DNA from: Clostridia bacterium | GTDB lineage: Bacteria; Bacillota; Clostridia; Oscillospirales; Acutalibacteraceae | Direction of reading: 5' to 3' | Assembly: GCA_017425745.1 (NCBI GenBank) | Contig: JAFOXT010000404.1 | Coordinates: 1-10,860, forward strand | Length of the DNA stretch: 10,860 nucleotides | Part shown: positions 1-8,008 of the stretch, in pieces | How the letters are laid out: each line of letters starts with the position of its first letter | How positions within the stretch are numbered: position 1 is the first letter of the stretch | Notes under the pieces: generated by a model | The model's database searches: none | Seen by the model: the letters and a program-made list of their open reading frames with translations, nothing else | What the model was told of the DNA's origin: nothing | Position numbers and translations under genes: made by a program

Positions 1-482
1 AAGCCGCGTTTTATTTCGGGCGCAATTGCTTCACAGCGCTTTACTGTAAAGTGGTTGAATGATGAGAGAATAATCTTATCTTCAAGGCCGTATTCTCTTA
101 TCATATCAATTGTTCTCTGTTCAATTGTGGGATACTCAAAAATGCCTGTTTTAAGCTCGATATTTGTAATTATATCTGTATCCTTTACAAGCTCAAAATA
201 CTCTCTGAGAGTAGGAATTCCGCAAAATCCGTAAACACCTCTGAAGGTAGCTGATGCGTCGAACTTTTTAAGCTCATCATAAGTCATGTCTCTTACAAGA
301 CCTTCACCGTCACAGGTGCGCTTGATGTCTTCATCGTGGATAATTACAAGCACGTTATCCTTTGTAAGATGCACGTCCATTTCAATACCGTCAACACCGA
401 TTTCTACTGCCTTTTCAAAAGCGAGCATTGTGTTTTCGGGATATTTACCTGAAAATCCTCTGTGTGCAAAAATCTTTGACAT
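1..482 (-). CDS. Glycerophosphodiester phosphodiesterase family protein (3' part cut by window edge)
   Basis: Predicted to hydrolyse glycerophosphodiesters to an alcohol and sn-glycerol-3-phosphate in phospholipid turnover. Translating the minus strand from the ATG at 480-482 gives 160 residues with no stop before the edge; family members are usually about 230-250 residues, so roughly a third is missing. The N terminus carries the family hallmarks: AHRG (residues 6-9, catalytic His7), PENT (15-18), the metal-binding EMD (Glu34, Asp36), the second catalytic His in IIHD (His49) and NIELK (107-111). There is no signal peptide or membrane segment, so a cytosolic enzyme is expected. The start is supported by AGAGGAAA a few bases upstream and because the HRG motif normally lies at the extreme N terminus. 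It follows polC by 74 bp on the same strand. The family is secure; the substrate is not, so no gene symbol is given. Confidence 0.93.
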   Translation of the reverse strand, partial: MSKIFAHRGFSGKYPENTMLAFEKAVEIGVDGIEMDVHLTKDNVLVIIHDEDIKRTCDGEGLVRDMTYDELKKFDASATFRGVYGFCGIPTLREYFELVKDTDIITNIELKTGIFEYPTIEQRTIDMIREYGLEDKIILSSFNHFTVKRCEAIAPEIKRG

Positions 483-514
483 AATGTTTCCTCTTTTCTT
501 TTTTATTGTTGACC

Positions 515-544
515 CTCAGTCTTTTGGCTTTGCAAAAGGCTGAG
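515..544. repeat. 12-bp stem-loop between polC and the GDPD gene
   Basis: CTCAGTCTTTTG (515-526) and CAAAAGGCTGAG (533-544) form a 12-bp stem around a 6-nt loop. There is one T-G wobble if read as plus-strand RNA and one mismatch if read as minus-strand RNA. Four T follow on the plus-strand side (545-548). On the minus strand, the direction of transcription here, the stem is followed by GGTCAACAAT and then an A-rich run, so it is a poor intrinsic terminator for polC. It may be a weak bidirectional terminator, an RNA-processing hairpin or a dispersed palindrome. No promoter is visible between it and the GDPD start. Confidence 0.5.
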
Positions 545-556
545 TTTTGCTGATTA

Positions 557-3500
557 TTACATTTCAAACAGACTCATTTGTCTTGTTTCCGGAAGACTTC
601 CGAATGCACCTACCTGTCTGAGCATTTCAACAGTCGAGCTTGAAGCAGATGCTCTTTGAGCAAAATCGTCAATTGAAACGAATTCGCTTACGCCTTCTCT
701 CGCCTTTGCAAGAGCAATTGCAGCGTTATCACCAACACCGCTGAGAGCACCAAAGGGCATACGGATTTTTCCGTCTTCAATTTTGTATACAAGGGCTTCA
801 GATTTGTAAATGTCAATAGGCAGGAATTCAACTCCTCGGGCCATCATTTCATTTACAACCTGAAGTGACGGATACATATTCTGCTCCTTGGGAGCTGCAT
901 CCTTACCCTTCATTTTAATGTCTGCCATAAGGCGCTTAACTGCATCTCTGCCCTTCATTACGGCAAGAGCATCAATATCTCCGCCTCGTACTGTCATAAA
1001 GGCTGCGTAATATTCAAGCTTATGATAAATCTTGTACCAGCCAAGTCTTAAGGCGGCACTTACATAAGCCGCTGCGTGAGCCTTCGGGAACATATACTGA
1101 ATCTTAAAGCAGGAATCAATATACCACTGCTCAACACCGTTGTCCTTCATAATCTGAATATGCTCATCGGTAAGCAGCTTTGTTGCCTTACCCTTACGGA
1201 CAATTTCCATAATTTTGAAGGCGATACTCGGTTCAACGCCTTTATGCATAAGATAAACCATAATATTATCTCGGGTACCGATAACGCTTGAAATTGTACA
1301 TATTCCGTCTTTGATAAGGTCCTGAGCGTTACCGAGCCACACACCCGTACCGTGTGACAGACCTGAAATCTGCAAAAGGTCGGAGAAGTTTTTCGGCTGT
1401 GCATCAAGAAGCATCTGAATAACAAAGGGTGTACCCATTTCGGGAATTGAAAGTGTACCGGTAGGACAGTCAATATCCTCTGCGGTTACACCTAAGGGTT
1501 CAGGTGAAAGAAGCATTTCGTAAACCTTCGGGTCACAGATATCTGTATCCATAACGGGAATACCTGTAAGGTCTTCAAGATGCTTATAAAGTGTGGGAAC
1601 ATCATGGCCCAGATTATCAAGCTTCAGAATAGTATCATGAAGCGCGTGGAAGTCGAAGTGGGTTGTTCTTGTATCTGATTTAGGATCGTCAGCCGGATGC
1701 TGAACGGGAGTAAAATCTGAAAATTCAAAGGCATCAGGCACAACAACCATACCGCCCGGATGCTGACCGGTTGTTCTCTTAACACCGGTACAGCCCTTTG
1801 TAAGTCTGCTCTCCTCTGCTCTGCTTACAGAAATTCCTCTTTCATCAAGATACTTCTTAACATAACCGAAAGCAGTTTTGTCGGCAACAGAAGCAATTGT
1901 ACCTGCTTTGAAAACGTGGCCGTCACCGAAGAGGGTTTCGGTATAGCGATGAGCTCTTGACTGATATTCACCGGAGAAGTTAAGGTCGATATCAGGGCTC
2001 TTATCACCCTTGAAGCCAAGGAAGGTTTCAAAGGGAATATCGTGGCCGTCACGAAGCATAGGTGTACCGCATTCGGGACAGTCCTTCGGAGGAAGGTCGT
2101 AGCCCGAGCCGAATTCACCCTTAAGGAAGAACTGATTATACTTACAGTTGGGACAACGATAGTGCGGAGCAAGAGGGTTAACCTCAGAGATACCTGAGGC
2201 ATTCGCAACATAGGATGAGCCTACTGAACCTCGTGAACCTACAAGATAACCGTGATCCTCTGAGTTTTTAACAAGCTTCTGTGCAATCATATAAAGAACG
2301 CCGAAGCCGTGCTTGATAATTGAAGTGAGCTCTTTTTCAAGTCTTGTTGCAACATATTCGGGAACGGGATCGCCGTAAAGATTTTTAGCCTTTTCCCAGC
2401 AAAGTCTTGTAAGCTCATCATCTGCACCTTCAAGTGACGGCGGGAAGTTACCGCTTGGAATGGGAATGATTCTTTCAATCATATTCGCAATTTTATTTGT
2501 GTTTGTTATTACAATTTCTCTTGCTGTTTCTTCACCGAGATAGCTGAATTCACTGAGCATTTCATCAGTTGTTCTGAAGTAAAGCGGTGCCTGCTGATCA
2601 GCATCAGGGAAGCCCTGGCCTGCCATAAGAATAGCACGGTAGCGTGAATCCTCAGGGTCAATGAAATGCACGTCGCAGGTTGCAACGGTCATTTTACCGA
2701 GAGCGTCAGCAATATGAATAATCTTGCGGTTGAACTGCTGAATATCCTCAACAGAATTTACGTGAGGGAATTTGTCAGAGCGAATCATATACTCATTATT
2801 TCCGCAAGGCTGAATTTCAAGATAATCATAGAATGAAGCAATTTTCATTACCTCATCGTCGCTTTTACCCTGAACAATTGCTCTGTAAACCTCACCTGCT
2901 TCACAGGCTGAACCGATAATAAGACCTTCGCGATGCTTGACAAGCTCACTCTTAGGAATAATAGGTCTACGGTGGAAGTATTCAAGGTTTGAAAGGGTAA
3001 TAAGCTTATAAAGATTTTTAAGACCGATAAGGTTTCTTACAAGGATAATCTGGTGGAAATATTTGCCTTTTGCTTTTTTCCAATCCTCAAATGAGGTTTC
3101 GGTGTCATCCATAAAGTATGCTTCCATACCGTAGATGATTTTAATATCTTTACCGGCAGCAGCAACAGCTTCAGGATAAGCCTGAACAACGCCGTGGTCG
3201 GTTATGGCAACTGCCTTATGACCCCACTGAATCGCTCTTTTAACAAGCACCTTTGCGTCGGTCATACCGTCCATCATTGACATTTTTGTATGAAGATGAA
3301 GCTCAACACGTTTTTCTTCTGCTTCGTCCTTCTTGGGAATTCTGTCAACAAGGCAGATAGCTCTTGGTGTAATAATATTTTCACCGCTGAATTTATCGTA
3401 TGAAATGTAACCTCTGATAAGTACAGTTACACCGTCTTTGACTTTATTAAGAAGCACTTCACAGTTTTCTTTCTGCTCAAAAACCTTGCAGGAATAAGCA

Positions 3501-4300
3501 TAGGTGTTGTCAGTGATGCTGAAAAGGATAATATTGCTTCTGTGGTCCTTGGTTTCTCTTACATCCATATCAAAAACCTCACCCCAGACAGTGCAGGTGC
3601 CTTCGTCAGGAGTAATTTCGTTAAGAGGCTTGGGATTGGTTGTAATTCTTGTGCCGTAAACAGGCTTTGCCGTTTCAAGGTAAAGAGGTATGCCGTCGAT
3701 AATTTTATGCTTTTTCTCTTTTTCCTTGGGCGGTGCAAAGTATTCTTCAGGGTTGATGCCTTTTGCACGAAGATTATTTTCTTCTGCCTGACGGAACTGA
3801 GAGACAATTTTTTCATCGTCAAGTGAAACCTCTGTTTCACCTGTAAATTCAACTGTTACGCTTCGTTTGAATTTATGCTTTATGAGTCTTTCTATGTACT
3901 CAGCAGCACCCACGCTTTTAAGAATTTCTCCGCCGCCGTGGGCAAGCTCAACCTTGAGAACATTGCCGTCAAAGCTTGCCTTACTGTCACGGAAAAAGCC
4001 GTTTGTTGCAGCAATTGCCTCGTTTGCATATCTGCCAAGAGAATTCCAATATTCCTCTGAAAAGGCCTCTGAAGGCATAAAGCTGTTGATTTTTACAGCT
4101 TCAACCTGAAGCATTCTTGCAAGCTCATAATCTGCTTTATCATTCAGTTTTTTAGTTATAATAGAAGGAAACATTGCGTCAACTTCGACGGTTTTTGTTT
4201 CCATGGTAATTCTTACGTTCAGTATTTCTGCATCTGAAAAGACCTCATTGAGATTCCCGTCAGAAAATTCACCGAACAGTTCAGTAAATTTATTACTCAT
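557..4300 (-). CDS. polC: DNA polymerase III alpha subunit, PolC type, lacking the proofreading exonuclease domain
   Basis: Catalytic subunit of the Gram-positive chromosomal replicase. Domains in order: N-terminal region (about 1-215); OB fold (about 220-320); PHP domain (about 331-600) with HLHT (His335, His337), ITDHG (366-370) and YGMEA (Glu393); zinc site with CPNC (716-719) and CPEC (741-744); palm aspartates in PDIDLNFSGEYQ (Asp770, Asp772) and HFDFH (Asp883); KAHAAAYV (1073-1080); clamp-binding QMSLF near the C terminus (1241-1245). At 1247 residues it is about 190 shorter than B. subtilis PolC (1437). The missing part is the DEDD-type exonuclease normally inserted in the PHP domain: here YGMEAYFMDD (about 390-399) passes through some 15 residues straight into the post-exonuclease sequence (HQIILVRN...GLKNLYKLI). 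No exonuclease motif I (DVETTG-like), II or III is seen. The reading frame is intact. The ATG is preceded by GGAGAAAATA, 22 bp after the ispG stop. Confidence 0.97.
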   Translation of the reverse strand: MSNKFTELFGEFSDGNLNEVFSDAEILNVRITMETKTVEVDAMFPSIITKKLNDKADYELARMLQVEAVKINSFMPSEAFSEEYWNSLGRYANEAIAATNGFFRDSKASFDGNVLKVELAHGGGEILKSVGAAEYIERLIKHKFKRSVTVEFTGETEVSLDDEKIVSQFRQAEENNLRAKGINPEEYFAPPKEKEKKHKIIDGIPLYLETAKPVYGTRITTNPKPLNEITPDEGTCTVWGEVFDMDVRETKDHRSNIILFSITDNTYAYSCKVFEQKENCEVLLNKVKDGVTVLIRGYISYDKFSGENIITPRAICLVDRIPKKDEAEEKRVELHLHTKMSMMDGMTDAKVLVKRAIQWGHKAVAITDHGVVQAYPEAVAAAGKDIKIIYGMEAYFMDDTETSFEDWKKAKGKYFHQIILVRNLIGLKNLYKLITLSNLEYFHRRPIIPKSELVKHREGLIIGSACEAGEVYRAIVQGKSDDEVMKIASFYDYLEIQPCGNNEYMIRSDKFPHVNSVEDIQQFNRKIIHIADALGKMTVATCDVHFIDPEDSRYRAILMAGQGFPDADQQAPLYFRTTDEMLSEFSYLGEETAREIVITNTNKIANMIERIIPIPSGNFPPSLEGADDELTRLCWEKAKNLYGDPVPEYVATRLEKELTSIIKHGFGVLYMIAQKLVKNSEDHGYLVGSRGSVGSSYVANASGISEVNPLAPHYRCPNCKYNQFFLKGEFGSGYDLPPKDCPECGTPMLRDGHDIPFETFLGFKGDKSPDIDLNFSGEYQSRAHRYTETLFGDGHVFKAGTIASVADKTAFGYVKKYLDERGISVSRAEESRLTKGCTGVKRTTGQHPGGMVVVPDAFEFSDFTPVQHPADDPKSDTRTTHFDFHALHDTILKLDNLGHDVPTLYKHLEDLTGIPVMDTDICDPKVYEMLLSPEPLGVTAEDIDCPTGTLSIPEMGTPFVIQMLLDAQPKNFSDLLQISGLSHGTGVWLGNAQDLIKDGICTISSVIGTRDNIMVYLMHKGVEPSIAFKIMEIVRKGKATKLLTDEHIQIMKDNGVEQWYIDSCFKIQYMFPKAHAAAYVSAALRLGWYKIYHKLEYYAAFMTVRGGDIDALAVMKGRDAVKRLMADIKMKGKDAAPKEQNMYPSLQVVNEMMARGVEFLPIDIYKSEALVYKIEDGKIRMPFGALSGVGDNAAIALAKAREGVSEFVSIDDFAQRASASSSTVEMLRQVGAFGSLPETRQMSLFEM

Positions 4301-4322
4301 TATTTTCTCCGTTAATTTTAAC

Positions 4323-5375
4323 TTACATCAATTCAATTTCTTTCATAAGCTCCTCAACAATTTTTTCCTGAGGAACCTTTCTGAGGATTTCTCCTTTTTT
4401 GAAAATAAGACCTTCACCGTCACCGCCTGCAACACCGATATCGGCTTCTCTTGCTTCACCGGGGCCGTTTACCGCACAACCCATAACTGCAACAGTTATA
4501 CTCTTTTTTACATCGCGAAGTCTTTCTTCTATTTCTTTTGCAAGAGAAATAAGGTCAATTTTTGTTCTTCCGCAGGTGGGACATGAAACAAGCTGTGGGG
4601 TTTCATTATAAAGTCCGATACCCTTAAGAATATCGAAGCCTGCATAAACCTCTTTTACCGGGTCGTCAGTAAGCGATACACGGATTGTATCACCTATACC
4701 TCTTGTGAGAAGTGAACCGATACCGATTGAAGATTTGATAATTCCCATTCTCTCGGTTCCGGATTCGGTAACACCGAGGTGAAGAGGATAATTGCACATC
4801 TCTCCTACTCTTTCATATGCTTCAATCATAGAAAGAACATTAGAGGATTTAATTGAAATAACAATATCGTCAAAGTCAAATTTTTCTAAAAGTCTTACGT
4901 GGTACATTGCACTTTCAGCCATAGCCTCAGGTGTAGGGCCACCAAAACGTGCAAGAATTTCTTTTTCAACCGAACCTGAGTTTACACCTATTCTGATGGG
5001 CACGCCCTTATTTCGGCACATATCTGCAACAGCCTTTACGTTTTCGTCAGCACCGATATTACCCGGATTGATTCTTACCTTATCAACCCCCGCTGAAATG
5101 CTTTCAAGTGCAAGCTTATAATTGAAGTGAATATCGGCAACAACGGGAACACTTAAATTTTCTTTAAGGGCTGCAACAGTTTTAACGCTTTCCATATCGG
5201 GCACTGCCACACGGATAATCTGACAGCCCGCCTTCTGAAGTCTGAGCGCTTGCTCAACGTTGCCGTTTATATCGTGGGCAGGCACATTAAGCATTGACTG
5301 AACGGAAATTCCGCTGTCGCCGCCTATATATAAATTACCTACTTTTACTTTTTTAGTTTCACGTCTGTTAATCAT
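4323..5375 (-). CDS. ispG: 4-hydroxy-3-methylbut-2-en-1-yl diphosphate synthase (IspG/GcpE)
   Basis: Iron-sulfur enzyme of the MEP isoprenoid pathway. It reductively converts 2-C-methyl-D-erythritol 2,4-cyclodiphosphate to HMBPP in the cytosol. The 350-residue length is normal for the compact bacterial form: an N-terminal TIM barrel (about 1-245, with VQSMLN at 25-30, VADIHFN at 79-85 and RINPGNIG at 101-108) followed by a [4Fe-4S] domain. The three cluster cysteines are visible as SCPTCGR (Cys265, Cys268) and MGCAVNGPGE (Cys300), with the conserved Glu307. The start at 5375 follows GAAGGTGAT at good spacing. It is 22 bp from polC, so the two are probably cotranscribed and possibly translationally coupled. 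With dxr two genes upstream, the operon holds two MEP-pathway steps. Confidence 0.97.
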   Translation of the reverse strand: MINRRETKKVKVGNLYIGGDSGISVQSMLNVPAHDINGNVEQALRLQKAGCQIIRVAVPDMESVKTVAALKENLSVPVVADIHFNYKLALESISAGVDKVRINPGNIGADENVKAVADMCRNKGVPIRIGVNSGSVEKEILARFGGPTPEAMAESAMYHVRLLEKFDFDDIVISIKSSNVLSMIEAYERVGEMCNYPLHLGVTESGTERMGIIKSSIGIGSLLTRGIGDTIRVSLTDDPVKEVYAGFDILKGIGLYNETPQLVSCPTCGRTKIDLISLAKEIEERLRDVKKSITVAVMGCAVNGPGEAREADIGVAGGDGEGLIFKKGEILRKVPQEKIVEELMKEIELM

Positions 5376-5472
5376 AAAATATCACCTTCAATTAAAGGAT
5401 TTCTAAGACTGTTATAAAAAAACTTTTTTATGTGAGCAGATTTTACTTGTAGCCTGGCGAAAGCATCTCACA
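5376..5472. other. 97-bp rseP-ispG gap
   Basis: This gap is long for the operon. Most of it is the short palindromic element; the remainder is AT-rich, including an A-run/T-run stretch at about 5416-5429 and the ispG ribosome binding site near 5381-5390. No open reading frame or convincing promoter is visible. Confidence 0.6.
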
Positions 5473-5475
5473 TTA
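5428..5475. repeat. Short palindromic element at the rseP stop codon, related to arm B of the uppS-cdsA element
   Basis: ATGTGAG (5430-5436) and CTCACAT (5467-5473) are a perfect 7-bp inverted repeat bounding about 44 bp. Read on the minus strand, its first 21 nt (5475 to 5455, beginning TTAATGTGAGAT) match the start of arm B of the larger element (9181 to 9161) at 17 of 21. The 24 nt ending at 5430 (GCTACAAG then AAAATCT) match 9105 to 9082 at 20 of 24. It therefore looks like the same hairpin without its roughly 50-nt central part. The rseP stop codon falls inside its terminal TTAATG. No target duplication is clear. On the minus strand it is followed by A6GT7, which is not a classical terminator layout. 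Homology is seen directly; mobility is inferred. Confidence 0.7.
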
Positions 5476-6810
5476 ATAGAAGCCTCTGCCTGAAATAAGC
5501 TTCCAGATATCTCCTGCTGAAATTATTGCCATAAAGGCGAAAAGAACTATAAGACCTGCTGCGTGGATATATGATTCATATTTCTGAGGAATCTTCTTTC
5601 TGAAAATAAGCTCGGGAATCATAAAGAAGAGATGACCGCCGTCAAGAGCAGGAACGGGAAGAAGATTGAAAAGACCGATATTTATTGCAATCATAGCCAT
5701 AAGCATAAACATCTGAGCATAGTCAGCAGTTTTTACACTTTCGCCTGCAATATCAGCAATTACAGAAACTGTACCCACGGGACCGGCAAGGTCATTGAAG
5801 CCGTACTGACCTCTGAGAAGATCAAAAAGGCTGAGATAAACCATTCTGCCAAGTGAGAAGGTGTAACCGAAAGCAGTTGAGAGTACGTTACCTACTGTTT
5901 TTTCCTTGCCTAAAATAACAAAGTCAAATACAGTAACCGTGTTCATTTTTACATCGGTTAATGTAACGGTTTCCTCACCTCTTGTAATGGTGAAATCGTA
6001 GATGTAATCTTCATCAGCGCTGATTTCCTTCATAAGCGTTTCGTTATCGGTAATTTCAACGCTGTTTACCTTTATGATTTTGTCGCCGTCCTTGAGTCCC
6101 TGATCTTTAAGCTTTCCGCTTACAGAAGAAATTACACAATCAGGGTCATAAGAGAAATTGCCGCCTGTTCTTTTTGCAAAGGGTACTTCCTTAAGCTCAA
6201 GCTTTTCTCCCTCACGCTCAACATCGAAATCATATTTTCCGCTCTGATTTCTCTGCATAAGGAAGGATATATCGTAATCGGAATAAACACGTTTGCCGTC
6301 AATTTTAAGAATTTTATCCCCTGCTTTGAGACCGCCCTCTGAATTGCTTGTTGCACCCTCGTAAAACTGAAGAATTTCATTGGTAGCCACAAGAGGTGTT
6401 GTGTTTTCCTGAGGCTTTTCCCAAGGAGCGGCAACAAGAATTATACAGGCTATTACACCCATAATAAGGTTGAAGGTTGCACCGGCAGCAATTATTATCA
6501 TTCTTTTCCAAACTGCCTGATTGCAGAAAGCTCTTTCATCTCCGCTTTCTTCTTCCTCACCTTCCATGGATACAAAGCCGCCGACGGGAAAAAGTCTGAT
6601 AGCGTACTTGGTTTCCTTGCCCTGCTTTTTAATAATTGTAGGGCCCATACCGAGAGCAAACTCATTTACCTTTACACCAAAAAGCTTTGCAAAAATAAAG
6701 TGGCCGAATTCGTGTACAAAGATAATAAGACCGAAAAAGAGAATTGCAATTAAAATAGGAAGAGCCTTCGATCCAAGCTCTGCTATACTGAAAAGAAAAT
6801 TAAGGTTCAT
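5473..6810 (-). CDS. rseP: RIP metalloprotease RseP (site-2 protease family) with two PDZ-like repeats
   Basis: Zinc-dependent intramembrane protease that cleaves membrane-anchored regulators such as anti-sigma factors, and in some bacteria leftover signal peptides. The protein has 445 residues. An N-terminal membrane segment (about 16-33) carries the active-site HEFGH (33-37). A second hydrophobic segment follows (about 104-127), and the third zinc ligand is in the LDG motif of VPALDGG (Asp390), beside membrane segments at about 366-386 and 415-433. Between them are two PDZ-like stretches, each with a GLK-GDKI core: GLKAGDKILKIDG (160-172) and GLKDGDKIIKVNS (238-250). B. subtilis RasP, as I recall it, has one PDZ domain. 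The ATG at 6808-6810 has AAAGG about 10 nt upstream, a slightly long spacing, and no alternative start leaves the HExxH membrane segment intact. It begins 21 bp after dxr. The stop codon overlaps a palindromic element. Confidence 0.95.
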   Translation of the reverse strand: MNLNFLFSIAELGSKALPILIAILFFGLIIFVHEFGHFIFAKLFGVKVNEFALGMGPTIIKKQGKETKYAIRLFPVGGFVSMEGEEEESGDERAFCNQAVWKRMIIIAAGATFNLIMGVIACIILVAAPWEKPQENTTPLVATNEILQFYEGATSNSEGGLKAGDKILKIDGKRVYSDYDISFLMQRNQSGKYDFDVEREGEKLELKEVPFAKRTGGNFSYDPDCVISSVSGKLKDQGLKDGDKIIKVNSVEITDNETLMKEISADEDYIYDFTITRGEETVTLTDVKMNTVTVFDFVILGKEKTVGNVLSTAFGYTFSLGRMVYLSLFDLLRGQYGFNDLAGPVGTVSVIADIAGESVKTADYAQMFMLMAMIAINIGLFNLLPVPALDGGHLFFMIPELIFRKKIPQKYESYIHAAGLIVLFAFMAIISAGDIWKLISGRGFY

Positions 6811-6831
6811 TCTGTCTGTGCCTTTCTGAAT

Positions 6832-7980
6832 TTATATATACTGTTTTACTCTTTCTCTTGCAGCACGGTCGGCTTCAAGAACATCTGAAAGAGTATATTG
6901 TGCAGCTGAAAAGTGTGCTTCATCGGTTGCCTTTTCAACTAAGTCGGCAATCTGAAGGAAGCTTATTTTACCCTCACGGAAAAGCTGATTAGCCATTTCG
7001 TTTGCACCGTTTGCAGTGCAGGGATAAAGTCCGCCCTTGTGTATAGCCTGTCGGCACACCTCAAGACATCTGAAGGTTTCATAGTCAGGCTTATAGAAGG
7101 TAAGGTTAGAATATTCCCAGAGATTGAGCTTTCTTACCGGTGACTCAAAACGCTCGGGATAAGTAAGGGCGTACTGGATAGGAATTCTCATATCGGGCAC
7201 ACCGAGCTGAGCAATTACAGAGTTATCCTTATACTCAATAAGCGAGTGAATTATGCTTTCGCGGTGAACAACAATGTCAATGTCTGAAGGGTCAACATCA
7301 AACAGCCACACAGCTTCAATAAGCTCAAGTCCCTTATTCATCATTGTTGCACTGTCAACGGTAATTTTTGCACCCATACTCCAGTTAGGGTGATTGAGAG
7401 CCTCTTTAAGTGTTACATTTTTAAGCTCGTCTTTTGTTTTTCCAAAAAAAGGACCGCCTGAAGCCGTTAATATAATTGACTTAAGCTCCTCTTTTTTATT
7501 CATACCCTGAAGACACTGAAAAATTGCACTGTGTTCACTGTCAACAGGAAGAATTGCTACACCCTTTTCTTTTGCTTTTTTCATAACAAGCTCACCGCCT
7601 GCAACAAGTGTTTCCTTATTTGCAAGGGCAATTGTCTTGCCGTTTTCAATAGCTTTAAGTGTAGGCTCAAGTCCTGCAATACCCACAACAGAGTTGAGCA
7701 CTGTGTCAGCCTCATTTGCTGCAGCACATTCTGAAATACCCTCTTTGCCGATGAACACCTTTGTAGATGTATCTTTAACCGAAAGAGCAAGGTCTTTTGC
7801 AGCCTTTTCGTCAGCCATAGCAGCGTAAAGAGGCTTATATTTTCTTATCTGCTCTTCAATTGTCTTAACATTGGTGTTGCCGGTAAGAGCAACAACCTCA
7901 TAACCTCGTTTGTCAACAACATCGAGAGCCTGAGTTCCGATTGAACCCGTTGAACCGAGAATTGTAAGCTTTTGCGCCAT
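6832..7980 (-). CDS. dxr: 1-deoxy-D-xylulose 5-phosphate reductoisomerase
   Basis: First committed enzyme of the MEP pathway: it rearranges and reduces DXP to 2-C-methyl-D-erythritol 4-phosphate using NADPH and a divalent metal. The protein is full length at 382 residues. The N-terminal Rossmann motif is GSTGSIGTQALDV (9-21). The metal ligands appear as PVDSEH (Asp147, Glu149) and NKGLE (Glu219). The substrate-binding TASGGPFFG (172-180), the flexible loop HPNWSMG (197-203) and VDSATMMNKG (208-217) are all present, followed by the C-terminal helical domain. Nothing catalytic is missing. The ATG is preceded by AAAGGAG with 8-nt spacing. It starts 28 bp after cdsA and ends 21 bp before rseP, so cotranscription is very likely. 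Its pathway partner ispG lies two genes downstream. Confidence 0.97.
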   Translation of the reverse strand: MAQKLTILGSTGSIGTQALDVVDKRGYEVVALTGNTNVKTIEEQIRKYKPLYAAMADEKAAKDLALSVKDTSTKVFIGKEGISECAAANEADTVLNSVVGIAGLEPTLKAIENGKTIALANKETLVAGGELVMKKAKEKGVAILPVDSEHSAIFQCLQGMNKKEELKSIILTASGGPFFGKTKDELKNVTLKEALNHPNWSMGAKITVDSATMMNKGLELIEAVWLFDVDPSDIDIVVHRESIIHSLIEYKDNSVIAQLGVPDMRIPIQYALTYPERFESPVRKLNLWEYSNLTFYKPDYETFRCLEVCRQAIHKGGLYPCTANGANEMANQLFREGKISFLQIADLVEKATDEAHFSAAQYTLSDVLEADRAARERVKQYI

Positions 7981-8008
7981 AGCTTAAGCTCCTTTCCAAG
8001 ATTATAAA

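Noticed and set aside
286..543. Plus-strand open frame of 85 codons opposite the GDPD gene
   Set aside because: It lies antisense to clear GDPD motifs, has low-complexity Ser/Pro composition and no recognisable family. Similar plus-strand frames throughout the window are shadows of the minus-strand genes.
3085..3120. DTET in PolC residues 399-402 as a remnant of exonuclease motif I
   Set aside because: The preceding EAYFMDD aligns with the pre-exonuclease PHP sequence of normal PolC, and no hydrophobic strand, glycine or later exonuclease motifs follow. The resemblance is superficial.
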